Of a stretch of DNA of 32,232 nt, positions 1 to 10,000 are shown in pieces. The stretch's first letter is position 1. Each line of letters opens with the position of its first letter. The translations under genes and the position numbers were made by a program. The stretch lies in assembly GCA_015501055.1 (NCBI GenBank), contig JADNYV010000392.1:1-32232 (forward strand), given 5' to 3'. This stretch comes from Mucidula mucida. Taxonomy: Eukaryota; Basidiomycota; Agaricomycetes; Agaricales; Physalacriaceae. The notes under the pieces were generated by a model that saw only the letters and a list, made by a program, of their open reading frames with translations, was not told the DNA's origin and did not search any database.

Positions 1-163
1 ACGATACGGACTGTCAATACACGCCTGTGCTATCTATCAGTCTGATATCGCCGGTACATAATGATGCGGATGCTTACCCTTAGTCGTAGTGGAAAAGACT
101 AAGGGAAAGCATCCGATCGATCCCGCCTTGTAGGCTGGCGGATCACGTGGTCGACAACCAACA
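1..163 (-). repeat. 3' LTR of element A (partial, last 163 of 236 bp)
   Basis: Matches positions 74-236 of the complete LTR at 5166-5401 and ends in the same ...CCAACA. It includes the hairpin at 68-114 and a CACGTG palindrome near 145-150. The window starts exactly inside an internal LTR sub-repeat, as expected for an assembly break in a repeat. Confidence 0.96.
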
Positions 164-172
164 CTCCTCCTC
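164..172 (-). other. Polypurine tract of element A
   Basis: Read on the minus strand, GAGGAGGAG abuts the TGTTGG start of the 3' LTR, the usual place for plus-strand DNA priming. A near copy of the tract with following TGT occurs about 36 bp upstream (around 196-208), so the tract is duplicated. The same arrangement is present in element B. Confidence 0.75.
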
Positions 173-217
173 GAGCCAAAGTGCATCCGAAAGCCACACT
201 CCTCCTCGCCCGAGACA

Positions 218-3200
218 CTATACCACTCCAAGCATATCTCTGAATGTCGTGAACTTCTGCCGTGCTAGCGCTTTCGTGAAGATATCCGCGACGTTGTCCA
301 CGGTCGCGACACGGTTGACAGTGACATCGCCTTCGAAGACGCGTTCCCGGACGTAGTGATAGCGGATGTCGAGATGTTTGACGCGGGCATGGAAAGCGGG
401 ATCGTATGCGAGGCACGTAGCGCCATTGTTGTCGCAGAGAAGTGGTGTCGCCTCCTTCTTCCTCAACATCTCTAGTTCTCCAAACAACTGTCGAAGCCAT
501 ACTGCTTCCTTGCATGCTTCGCTCGTCGCGATATATTCTGATTCGGTTGTTGAGGTTACCACCACTTTCTGTTTGCGCGATGCCCAGGAGACGGCGCCAC
601 TTCCCAGATTGAATGTGTATCCCATCGTTGAGCGCAGTGTGTCCAAACAATCGGCGTATGATGAGTCGGTGAAGCCGATTAGGGAGTTCTGGGTGCCACC
701 AAGTCGCAGACGGAGGGTTCGCGTCCCCTTTAGGTACCTCGCCACGTCGAGTGCTGCCCGCCAGTGCTCGCTGCGATAACAGTCGAGGAATCCTGCGAGT
801 TTGGATACTGCAAAAGAGATGTCGGGTCGTGTGCCAATCGCGATATACATCAGGCCGCCGACTAGGTTACGGTATGGGCAGTCCTCGGCATCTGGAGTGG
901 ATAGTTTCGATGGGCGTCTCAGCTTGAGGTCGGGATCCATAGGGATGAGTTTTGGATTTGCGTCGGGTGATAGGTAACGATGGAGGATTTTGTCGATGAG
1001 TGCGGTCTGGGACAAGTACACGAGTCGCTGTGCGCGGTCCCGTTCAATAGCGATGCCGACTATGAATCTTGCGTCCTCGACGGACAGTTGCCAACGTGTG
1101 CGGACTTCGGCTAGAAAGCGGTTGTTCTCCTCCCTGGAAGACGCGATGGATAGGAAGTCATCCACGTGCACAGCACAGATAACGATCCCCGTTTCCGTCT
1201 TCCTGTAATATACGCACCACTCGCTGTGTAATCGCTTGAACCCCCATCCTACCATCGCTTCGTTCAACGTCTTGTTCCAGATCCTCCCTCCTTGCTTCAG
1301 CCCGTAAAGTCCCTTCTGTAACTCCCACACCCAGTCCTCTTTTCCTTCCACCGCGAAACCCTCTGGTTGCTCGATCCACTGAGTCTCCTCCTCATTAAGA
1401 AGTCCGTGCAGGTAGGCTTGCTTGACGTCGAACTGTTGCATATCCCAGTCGTGATAGCCAGCGAGATGGGCGAGGATACGGAAAGACTCTGTGCGTGCTG
1501 TTGGTGAGGCGGTACGTTCGTAGTCGCGTCCGAAGACCTGTTCAAAACCTCTGACCACAAGTCTAGCCTTCCATCTGTTGATTTCGCCGAGCTCGTTCCG
1601 CTTCCTGAGGAGTACCCATTTCGAGCGCAGGACTTTTCGACCAGCTGGTATGTTGCTGCGCGGGACGAGTCTGTATACACCCATATCGGTAAGACCCTTC
1701 AGCTCCTCCTGGATCGCAGTTACCCATTTGTCCGCGTCCTTGGAATGTAGCGCTGCCTTCAGGTTGGGTGGTTCGTCCATTGCGCGGTCCTCCTGTTCTG
1801 ATGCCATGAGTAAATCATCAATCAGCTCGTCAAACGGGTCGTCGTCATCAAGGAAATCAACATCCAACCCTTCGTCCTGTAACGCTGCTCGCAACTCTAT
1901 CCTCGTCTGTCGTCTGTCCTTCGCCGCCTGCTTCCGTTCCTTCTTCGCCTCTATTGACTCCCTAACCTCCTGCAATAGCCGTGGGGACCTTCGTGGTAAT
2001 CTATCCGAGGCCTCCGGATTCTTCAATGACGGTGTTTCCGGGACCTCTTCTACTGGGGAGCTCGGATTCTTCGATGACGGTGTTTCCGGCTCCTCCTCTA
2101 TTCTACCGTCGGTACCCAGATTCTTCAATGACGGTGTTTCTGGGCCCGCATCTATCGTACTGTCAGGTATGTTCGTGTTTGATGAGTGATGTAAGGGCGT
2201 TGTTGGGATTCTTGAGATATCTGATGGTGAGGATGGTGGGGGCGTTGTAGATGGTTCGGGGATTGGTGGGATTTCGGGGTCGCCGACACTGGGAGATTCG
2301 ATGGTGGTGTTTGGTTTGAAAGCTCGATGTACGTCTTGATGTGATTCGACGAATTTGACGTGGAAGGATTCAATGACTTTGTGCGTCCCTCGGTGGTAGC
2401 ATCGGTACGCTTTAGCTCTCTGTGAATATCCGATAAGGACACACTCAATGGACCTCTGGTAGATTTTTGGATTTCTTGAAGGGATGAGGACAAACGCGCG
2501 GCATCCAATCTCGCGAAGATGTGCGAGGTCCGGCTTCCGTCTGTACCATGCTTCGAATGGTGTCTTGAATTTCGCACCGACTGCTGGTGTCCGTGCTGTG
2601 AGGTACGCCGCTGTAACACAGAACTCGTCCCATCTATTTGGGGGTAGGTCCGCCGCGATGCGCATTGTGCGTGCCTTGTTCATGACTGTCCGATGGGTAC
2701 GTTCACATTGTCCGTTGTGTGCACTGGTGTAAGGAGCTGTGAATTCAAAATCGATCCCTCTGGATTCGCACCACTGGGTCATAGCGTCGGAGCGTAGTTC
2801 GCCATTGTCGAATCGATACTTCTTCGGACGTTGGCCAGTCTGCTGTTCCACTCGTAGTTCCCACACACGTAGTCGTTCAAAAGCGCTCGATTTGGATGGC
2901 AATGGTACAGCCCATGGGAAACATGTGGCTTCGTCGACGATGGACATTAGGTATTTGTTGCCAGAGGCGGACACGACATCTTCTGGACCGGTCAGGTCAA
3001 CCGCCACCACCTCCAATCTCTCCGTCGCTCTGGGGCCCTCCCGTACCTTCGGTACTGATGAATGCGGCTGTTTCCCAAGGATGCATGATGAGCAAACGGG
3101 GGGCAGCGTAGAGAGATTGATGGGCATACCAGACGCGGAAGCGTGGCGTGCCATGTGAAGGATGGCTGGGACATTGGGGTGACCAAGGCGGCGATGCCAG

Positions 3201-5047
3201 ACACCTATATCAGCAGTTGGTGTAACGGACACAAGAGCAGAATCAATAGCAGGAGCGAGCTTGGTGCATTCGAGTTTGTAGAGCTTTCGAGAAGGGATGC
3301 GAGTGCCTGTAGCGAGTACGCGGCCGCGGCCGCGATTAGCGATAATGGTAATAGACGTTGATGAGAAGCGGCTCTCGCACTGGAGGTCGTCGGATATTGT
3401 TGCAATGGAGACAAGACGGACAGCAGATTCAGGAATCCATAGGACATTGTTGAGCGTGAGTTTGGTACCTGTGCGATCCAGCTTCACGACGACACTCCCG
3501 ATACCGCGCGCCTCGATGGAAGTCCCTCCGACGCCGCAAACCTTCCTTGGCGTAATCAGCGGGCGTATGTGTTGGAAGTCTGTCTTATCCATAGTGACGT
3601 GAACAGAGGCGCCGGAGTCAGCTAGCCAGGGAGATGCAGAGAGAGAGATAGGGTTGAGGGATCCATCCAATGCAACACTGTACGCGTCGTCGCCAAGAGC
3701 TCTACAGTTGGTTTTCCAGTCTATCGTCGCTCTGGGCTCTTCCACAATCCCTAGCATGAAGAGTTCGTCGAAATCGCCAGGAACCATGGTGTCGCGTACG
3801 CCGTCGGTGTAAATATCCTGTAGTATGTCCGTCGACAGGCCACAGAAATCGGTGTTCGAATCCACGACGTTCGTGTCTGCAACGTTGGCCGTGCGGTCCT
3901 TCTTCTTCTCGCTCTTCTTGTCGTGCTTCTCGCTACCCTTGGACTTGTCGCCCTCCTTCTCGCGGCGCCACGCGGCTTTTGCTTCACGCGCCTCGGCAAT
4001 GGTCTTCCCTTCCATGCCTCCACCCTTCCTCACGCACCAGCGTTTTCCGTGCCCCAACCCGCCACAGTTGCCGCACGTCTCACGTATCTGTGTGGAGGTA
4101 ATCATGGCTGTGTCGAGAGCGTCGTCCTTTTTGACGGCTGCCTCGAGTTCGAAGAGTTTTCGTATGTCCGCCGACGTGTACGGTGCCTCCGTCGTAGCCC
4201 GTGCAATGTTCTCCATAACGCGAGATCGGAGGATCGGATAGTGAGTGCCCATGGCTCGGATTAGCGCGACACAGAGAAAGTCGTCCTCCGTGGGTTTGCC
4301 CATCTCCCACAGTCTCTTGTTCACCTCCGCCATCTCGTGGATCTTTGTGGAGAGATCATCGTCCGGCGCGAGGTTGTAAGAAAGAAGTTGCCGAATTAGC
4401 GTAATCTGCGCCACGACACCACGGTGGAGATGACGCGCGGTAATCGCGGCCCACAGTGACTTGGCGGTCGTGATATCCTTGTAGACTGCCTCCTCCTCCG
4501 GCACCATCTGAAGTTTGATGAAAGCGACAACCGCGGCGTCATTTTGGACCCAATTTCCGTACGCGCGGGGCTCCAGAATAGCATCAGGTTCGTCGTATAT
4601 GCCCTTGGTGTCGGATTCGATGTGGTATATGAGTGGTTGGGAGACGGTGAGAACATTGCGTAAGGTATCGGACCAGCGCGTGAAATTGGACTCGGCGAGG
4701 TCGAGCGCGGGTTTGCCTGCGGGCCATGATGAAACGGCGATTGACACTTGCTTGACGCGGGGATGTGTGCGGTCATAGCGGGTCGCTTCAAGGGACGGTG
4801 GAGGAGGGGTTGATGGTCGGGGTGATGGGTTACGTCCCGAGAGAACCTTCTCGAACAGGTCCATCATCCGGGCCTCGTTCTCCATCATCCGTGCCTGCTG
4901 CTCCAACAGCCTCTCTTCGAATGACGTTCCACCAGTGGCAGGAGGCGTGGCTTCATCGTCCATGTCGATGAGCGACGTGCTCGGCGCGACAGAGGGTCTG
5001 AGAGATCGGGTGGAGGGTTCCGGGGCGGGCTTCATTTTGGCAGGCAT
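218..5047 (-). CDS. gag-pol: Gag-Pol polyprotein, Ty1/copia type, intact (1609 aa)
   Basis: One uninterrupted frame encodes all retrotransposon functions. Gag occupies about residues 1-320 and ends in a CX2CX4HX4C zinc knuckle (CGNCGGLGHGKRWC, 325-338). The aspartic protease has DSG at 477-479. The integrase zinc domain has H618, H623, C652 and C655; the catalytic core has D684, D747 and E782. The spacing between the last two is 34 residues instead of the usual 35 because the NGE motif lacks a glycine. Reverse transcriptase carries FDVKQAYLHG (D1207) and VHVDDF (D1296, D1297). RNase H carries D1461, E1502/E1504 and D1539. The linker between integrase and reverse transcriptase (about 960-1010) holds three PETPS(L/S)KN repeats. 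The ATG at 5047 lies 118 bp inside the 5' LTR. No gag-pol frameshift or stop is needed, so product ratios would depend on another mechanism. All catalytic residues are present. Confidence 0.95.
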   Translation of the reverse strand: MPAKMKPAPEPSTRSLRPSVAPSTSLIDMDDEATPPATGGTSFEERLLEQQARMMENEARMMDLFEKVLSGRNPSPRPSTPPPPSLEATRYDRTHPRVKQVSIAVSSWPAGKPALDLAESNFTRWSDTLRNVLTVSQPLIYHIESDTKGIYDEPDAILEPRAYGNWVQNDAAVVAFIKLQMVPEEEAVYKDITTAKSLWAAITARHLHRGVVAQITLIRQLLSYNLAPDDDLSTKIHEMAEVNKRLWEMGKPTEDDFLCVALIRAMGTHYPILRSRVMENIARATTEAPYTSADIRKLFELEAAVKKDDALDTAMITSTQIRETCGNCGGLGHGKRWCVRKGGGMEGKTIAEAREAKAAWRREKEGDKSKGSEKHDKKSEKKKDRTANVADTNVVDSNTDFCGLSTDILQDIYTDGVRDTMVPGDFDELFMLGIVEEPRATIDWKTNCRALGDDAYSVALDGSLNPISLSASPWLADSGASVHVTMDKTDFQHIRPLITPRKVCGVGGTSIEARGIGSVVVKLDRTGTKLTLNNVLWIPESAVRLVSIATISDDLQCESRFSSTSITIIANRGRGRVLATGTRIPSRKLYKLECTKLAPAIDSALVSVTPTADIGVWHRRLGHPNVPAILHMARHASASGMPINLSTLPPVCSSCILGKQPHSSVPKVREGPRATERLEVVAVDLTGPEDVVSASGNKYLMSIVDEATCFPWAVPLPSKSSAFERLRVWELRVEQQTGQRPKKYRFDNGELRSDAMTQWCESRGIDFEFTAPYTSAHNGQCERTHRTVMNKARTMRIAADLPPNRWDEFCVTAAYLTARTPAVGAKFKTPFEAWYRRKPDLAHLREIGCRAFVLIPSRNPKIYQRSIECVLIGYSQRAKAYRCYHRGTHKVIESFHVKFVESHQDVHRAFKPNTTIESPSVGDPEIPPIPEPSTTPPPSSPSDISRIPTTPLHHSSNTNIPDSTIDAGPETPSLKNLGTDGRIEEEPETPSSKNPSSPVEEVPETPSLKNPEASDRLPRRSPRLLQEVRESIEAKKERKQAAKDRRQTRIELRAALQDEGLDVDFLDDDDPFDELIDDLLMASEQEDRAMDEPPNLKAALHSKDADKWVTAIQEELKGLTDMGVYRLVPRSNIPAGRKVLRSKWVLLRKRNELGEINRWKARLVVRGFEQVFGRDYERTASPTARTESFRILAHLAGYHDWDMQQFDVKQAYLHGLLNEEETQWIEQPEGFAVEGKEDWVWELQKGLYGLKQGGRIWNKTLNEAMVGWGFKRLHSEWCVYYRKTETGIVICAVHVDDFLSIASSREENNRFLAEVRTRWQLSVEDARFIVGIAIERDRAQRLVYLSQTALIDKILHRYLSPDANPKLIPMDPDLKLRRPSKLSTPDAEDCPYRNLVGGLMYIAIGTRPDISFAVSKLAGFLDCYRSEHWRAALDVARYLKGTRTLRLRLGGTQNSLIGFTDSSYADCLDTLRSTMGYTFNLGSGAVSWASRKQKVVVTSTTESEYIATSEACKEAVWLRQLFGELEMLRKKEATPLLCDNNGATCLAYDPAFHARVKHLDIRYHYVRERVFEGDVTVNRVATVDNVADIFTKALARQKFTTFRDMLGVV

Positions 5048-5154
5048 TGCAGGGTTGAAAAGACGCGTGTATGCGTGAAAATACGTTAGGCGGGACGGTA
5101 AAAACGTCCGAAAATGGCGTGTTCGAAGTCTCGTAACGTCAGGAAGGGTTCAAA

Positions 5155-5165
5155 GGCCCATAACC
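5155..5165 (-). other. Primer binding site of element A, half-tRNA(iMet) type
   Basis: Directly after the 5' LTR the minus strand reads GGTTATGGGCC. This is the string I know from Drosophila copia, which primes on the internal (anticodon-side) end of a cleaved initiator tRNA-Met rather than on a tRNA 3' end. There is no TGGTAGCG-like site complementary to a tRNA-Met 3' end. The assignment rests on this 11-base match and its exact position. Confidence 0.7.
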
Positions 5166-5401
5166 TGTTAGAACCTAAACGATACGGACTGTCAATACAC
5201 GCCCTTAGTCGTAGTGGAAAAGACTATATTGTACCTAAACGATACGGACTGTCAATACACGCCTGTGCTATCTATCAGTCTGATATCGCCGGTACATAAT
5301 GATGCGGATGCTTACCCTTAGTCGTAGTGGAAAAGACTAAGGGAAAGCATCCGATCGATCCCGCCTTGTAGGCTGGCGGATCACGTGGTCGACAACCAAC
5401 A
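5166..5401 (-). repeat. 5' LTR of element A, 236 bp
   Basis: On the plus strand it runs from TGTTAGAACC to GACAACCAACA, with TG...CA ends and short TGTT/AACA terminal inverted repeats. A 31-bp block occurs twice (5173-5203 and 5233-5263), and a 25-bp block occurs twice (5202-5226 and 5315-5339). An 18-bp inverted repeat with one mismatch forms a hairpin at 5306-5352. Confidence 0.96.
5306..5352. repeat. LTR hairpin: 18-bp stem, 11-nt loop
   Basis: The arms GGATGCTTACCCTTAGTC and GACTAAGGGAAAGCATCC pair with a single mismatch around an 11-base loop. Copies lie at 68-114, 6936-6982 and 12175-12221. In the retrotransposon transcript this would be a stable stem-loop; a role in packaging, polyadenylation or transcription ending is only inferred. 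Confidence 0.8.
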
Positions 5402-6734
5402 CTATTACTACTTTGCAGCTGTCTATACTCCTTGTCTTTTGCGCCAGGGCAAATCTCCCCTACGGCTCACTCCACTTACACACAGGAAACAATAGCCAAG
5501 TGTTGGAAGCTGCTGTACTTCCCAGTCTGTACCTTGTGGATCTAGCAACAGAGAACGGTTCAATGCATGCTCATGCAACAGTGTGGTTAGGCAGCACCTT
5601 TATTTAGCTGTGAACAACGTCAAAGATGGTTCATTGCTGTTACAACATTGAGGATATTATAGGTCAGTGGCCTATGCCCTCTTTACCGCCTAGAGTAAAC
5701 AATAGAGATTAATCAAATAGATTTGTGCCGGAAACGCACCTTAAGCTGTTTTAAAATGCAATGTTGTGAAGCGGGCACAATGCAGGCTTAAACAATATTT
5801 ATAGCAACCTATAAATCAACACAGTAATTATTTAATTTATTAGAACTGTCAACTGTCAAGTTGGTGCAAACAGCAACAAGCCAAATAAAGCATGGTTATT
5901 GTCCTGACATGTCTTTTTGTATTTTCTTCTGACTTGATACTGCAGGATCCTTAACCTTCACTCTTATATGGGCATACAAATTGAGTTTGCACCAGGCTTA
6001 ATAGATGAAATTCCCTAAAGGGCAGTGTTCAGTCATGGCAACATAGTCTGATGGACTTGATACCCATGACAAACATTATCGCTGGCGGGCTCACTACTGT
6101 CCTTGTGCTGCCTGGATTCAGTATGTTTTCCTTCCTTCTTCATCTGACTTCAATTCAAGGGGGATAGGCTGTTATATCGAACTGCTGATGCTGGCGGCTG
6201 ACGAGACCTTGGGCAATGCGCGTCCGTTCCCGACAAATTGTAAAGTGAGACAGACCTAAGTGTATTTGCTTAATCTTGTGTTTTGGGTTAACATCTTTGC
6301 TCTTTGTTTAGCTTTACCCATAACACAACACTGGATAATCTGTTGAAGTCCATTGCTGTAAATGTTGTTTTTCTCCTTAGCAGAGGTTGATATGATACAC
6401 TTGATTCACTGCAGCCTGGGTAAGCTCTTTCTCCAAGATATTGTTTATGAACATTAATGTAATTATTGCTATATTAGACTATGTTGGAGATGGAGAAAAT
6501 GCTAAGTGCAGCACTTGTTTCAGTCTATATCGCTTCCTTATTGGGGTTGAATATAAAAGTGTTCAATTTGGTGGCGCAAAAGGGCGGAATAGTACAGTGG
6601 TGTTACTGATGTTCTATATGCTTGAATATTGGCAAATCTTTAAATTATATACTGTAGGTAAGAAAGGTTACAATGTCAGCTTTACCTGCATACTTGGAGG
6701 ACAGCAAACATGATTCCGCAGCATATTGTAAGTG
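5402..6734. other. AT-rich, CpG-poor intergenic DNA between the two retrotransposons
   Basis: No convincing gene. Composition shifts sharply to AT-rich with few CpG dinucleotides. Open frames are short (90 codons at most) and show no recognised motif. The right part is the downstream side of the F-box pseudogene that element B split. I see no LTR, terminal repeat or RNA gene here. Confidence 0.6.
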
Positions 6735-6795
6735 AACAAAAAACTATACTTCTTCCAGCAAGGTGACATTGGGGAAGTTTCCTGTCACCTGTTTT
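6735..6795 (-). pseudogene. 3' segment of the F-box pseudogene, separated by element B
   Basis: Joining this flank to 12276 onward, and counting the GTTTT duplication once, gives a minus-strand frame reading FGLKNR-stop-QE. It lines up with YFEKDDRWEDI of the F-box gene at 20419-22133, where the tryptophan codon corresponds to TGA. The gene therefore continued leftward before element B inserted. The end of the coding region is not recognisable. Confidence 0.5.
6791..6795 (+). repeat. Target-site duplication GTTTT, left copy (element B)
   Basis: GTTTT directly precedes the left LTR and is repeated at 12271-12275 directly after the right LTR. A perfect 5-bp duplication shows that element B is a complete, undisturbed insertion. 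Confidence 0.93.
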
Positions 6796-7031
6796 TGTTA
6801 GAACCTAAACAATACGGACTGTCAATACACGCCCTTAGTCGTAGTGGAAAAGACTATATTGTACCTAAACGATACGGACTGTCAATACACGCCTGTGCTA
6901 TCTATCAGTCTGATATCGCCGGTACATAATGATGCGGATGCTTACCCTTAGTCGTAGTGGAAAAGACTAAGGGAAAGCATCCGATCGATCCCGCCTTGTA
7001 GGCTGGCGGATCACGTGGTCAACAACCAACA
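6796..7031 (-). repeat. 3' LTR of element B, 236 bp
   Basis: Same sequence and internal blocks as the LTR at 5166-5401 except A instead of G at 6811 and at 7021. Both changes destroy a CpG. Hairpin at 6936-6982. Confidence 0.96.
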
Positions 7032-7040
7032 CTCCTCCTC
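7032..7040 (-). other. Polypurine tract of element B
   Basis: Minus-strand GAGGAGGAG abutting the 3' LTR, identical to the tract in element A. Confidence 0.75.
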
Positions 7041-7085
7041 GAGCCAAAGTGCATCCAAAAGCCACACTCCTCCTCGCCCGAGACA

Positions 7086-10000
7086 CTATACCACTCCAAG
7101 CATATCTCTGAATGTCGTGAACTTCTGCCGTGCTAGCGCTTTCGTGAAGATATCCGCGACGTTGTCCACGGTCGCGACACGGTTGACAGTGACATCGCCT
7201 TCGAAGACGCGTTCCCGGACGTAGTGATAGCGGATGTCGAGATGTTTGACGCGGGCATGGAAAGCGGGATCGTATGCGAGGCACGTAGCGCCATTGTTGT
7301 CGCAGAGAAGTGGTGTCGCCTCCTTCTTCCTCAACATCTCTAGTTCTCCAAACAACTGTCGAAGCCATACTGCTTCCTTGCATGCTTCGCTCGTCGCGAT
7401 ATATTCTGATTCGGTTGTTGAGGTTACCACCACTTTCTGTTTGCGCGATGCCCAGGAGACGGCGCCACTTCCCAGATTGAATGTGTATCCCATCGTTGAG
7501 CGCAGTGTGTCCAAACAATCGGCGTATGATGAGTCGGTGAAGCCGATTAGGGAGTTCTGGGTGCCACCAAGTCGCAGACGGAGGGTTCGCGTCCCCTTTA
7601 GGTACCTCGCCACGTCGAGTGCTGCCCGCCAGTGCTCGCTGCGATAACAGTCGAGGAATCCTGCGAGTTTGGATACTGCAAAAGAGATGTCGGGTCGTGT
7701 GCCAATCGCGATATACATCAGGCCGCCGACTAGGTTACGGTATGGGCAGTCCTCGGCATCTGGAGTGGATAGTTTCGATGGGCGTCTCAGCTTGAGGTCG
7801 GGATCCATAGGGATGAGTTTTGGATTTGCGTCGGGTGATAGGTAACGATGGAGGATTTTGTCGATGAGTGCGGTCTGGGACAAGTACACGAGTCGCTGTG
7901 CGCGGTCCCGTTCAATAGCGATGCCGACTATGAATCTCGCGTCCTCGACGGACAGTTGCCAACGTGTGCGGACTTCGGCTAGAAAGCGGTTGTTCTCCTC
8001 CCTGGAAGACGCGATGGATAGGAAGTCATCCACGTGCACAGCACAGATAACGATCCCCGTTTCCGTCTTCCTGTAATATACGCACCACTCGCTGTGTAAT
8101 CGCTTGAACCCCCATCCTACCATCGCTTCGTTCAACGTCTTGTTCCAGATCCTCCCTCCTTGCTTCAGCCCGTAAAGTCCCTTCTGTAACTCCCACACCC
8201 AGTCCTCTTTTCCTTCCACCGCGAAACCCTCTGGTTGCTCGATCCACTGAGTCTCCTCCTCATTAAGAAGTCCGTGCAGGTAGGCTTGCTTGACGTCGAA
8301 CTGTTGCATATCCCAGTCGTGATAGCCAGCGAGATGGGCGAGGATACGGAAAGACTCTGTGCGTGCTGTTGGTGAGGCGGTACGTTCGTAGTCGCGTCCG
8401 AAGACCTGTTCAAAACCTCTGACCACAAGTCTAGCCTTCCATCTGTTGATTTCGCCGAGCTCGTTCCGCTTCCTGAGGAGTACCCATTTCGAGCGCAGGA
8501 CTTTTCGACCAGCTGGTATGTTGCTGCGCGGGACGAGTCTGTATACACCCATATCGGTAAGACCCTTCAGCTCCTCCTGGATCGCAGTTACCCATTTGTC
8601 CGCGTCCTTGGAATGTAGCGCTGCCTTCAGGTTGGGTGGTTCGTCCATTGCGCGGTCCTCCTGTTCTGATGCCATGAGTAAATCATCAATCAGCTCGTCA
8701 AACGGGTCGTCGTCATCAAGGAAATCAACATCCAACCCTTCGTCCTGTAACGCTGCTCGCAACTCTATCCTCGTCTGTCGTCTGTCCTTCGCCGCCTGCT
8801 TCCGTTCCTTCTTCGCCTCTATTGACTCCCTAACCTCCTGCAATAGCCGTGGGGACCTTCGTGGTAATCTATCCGAGGCCTCCGGATTCTTCAATGACGG
8901 TGTTTCCGGGACCTCTTCTACTGGGGAGCTCGGATTCTTCGATGACGGTGTTTCCGGCTCCTCCTCTATTCTACCGTCGGTACCCAGATTCTTCAATGAC
9001 GGTGTTTCTGGGCCCGCGTCTATCGTACTGTCAGGTATGTTCGTGTTTGATGAGTGATGTAAGGGCGTTGTTGGGATTCTTGAGATATCTGATGGTGAGG
9101 ATGGTGGGGGCGTTGTAGATGGTTCGGGGATTGGTGGGATTTCGGGGTCGCCGACACTGGGAGATTCGATGGTGGTGTTCGGTTTGAAAGCTCGATGTAC
9201 GTCTTGATGTGATTCGACGAATTTGACGTGGAAGGATTCAATGACTTTGTGCGTCCCTCGGTGGTAGCATCGGTACGCTTTAGCTCTCTGTGAATATCCG
9301 ATAAGGACACACTCGATGGACCTCTGGTAGATTTTTGGATTTCTTGAAGGGATGAGGACAAACGCGCGGCATCCAATCTCGCGAAGATGTGCGAGGTCCG
9401 GCTTCCGTCTGTACCATGCTTCGAATGGTGTCTTGAATTTCGCACCGACTGCTGGTGTCCGTGCTGTGAGGTACGCCGCTGTAACACAGAACTCGTCCCA
9501 TCTATTTGGGGGTAGGTCCGCCGCGATGCGCATTGTGCGTGCCTTGTTCATGACTGTCCGATGGGTACGTTCACATTGTCCGTTGTGTGCACTGGTGTAA
9601 GGAGCTGTGAATTCAAAATCGATCCCTCTGGATTCGCACCACTGGGTCATAGCGTCGGAGCGTAGTTCGCCATTGTCGAATCGATACTTCTTCGGACGTT
9701 GGCCAGTCTGCTGTTCCACTCGTAGTTCCCACACACGTAGTCGTTCAAAAGCGCTCGATTTGGATGGCAATGGTACAGCCCATGGGAAACATGTGGCTTC
9801 GTCGACGATGGACATTAGGTATTTGTTGCCAGAGGCGGACACGACATCTTCTGGACCGGTCAGGTCAACCGCCACCACCTCCAATCTCTCCGTCGCTCTG
9901 GGGCCCTCCCGTACCTTCGGTACTGATGAATGCGGCTGTTTCCCAAGGATGCATGATGAGCAAACGGGGGGCAGCGTAGAGAGATTGATGGGCATACCAG

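Larger units (their letters stand above)
1..5401 (-). mobile_element. Ty1/copia LTR retrotransposon, element A (5'-truncated by window edge on the left)
   Basis: An LTR retrotransposon on the minus strand: 5' LTR at 5166-5401, primer site just inside it, one gag-pol frame, a purine tract, then the 3' LTR at 1-163. The first 73 bases of the 236-bp left LTR lie outside the window. The order protease, integrase, reverse transcriptase, RNase H places it in Ty1/copia (Pseudoviridae). Its right flank is CTATT (5402-5406); the matching left target duplication cannot be seen. It agrees with element B at all but about a dozen positions, so both derive from one recently active family. The frame is open, so it could be autonomous, although nothing here shows expression. 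Confidence 0.97.

Noticed and set aside
99..650. A 183-codon minus-strand frame and many other long frames overlapping both retrotransposons (for example 1578-2189 on the plus strand and 2152-2619 on the minus strand)
   Set aside because: They lie in alternative frames of gag-pol, repeat identically in both elements and show no domain; they are shadows of the real frame.
5166..6795. Elements A and B as one tandem unit sharing LTRs
   Set aside because: Each has its own pair of LTRs, unrelated AT-rich DNA lies between them, and B has its own 5-bp target duplication.
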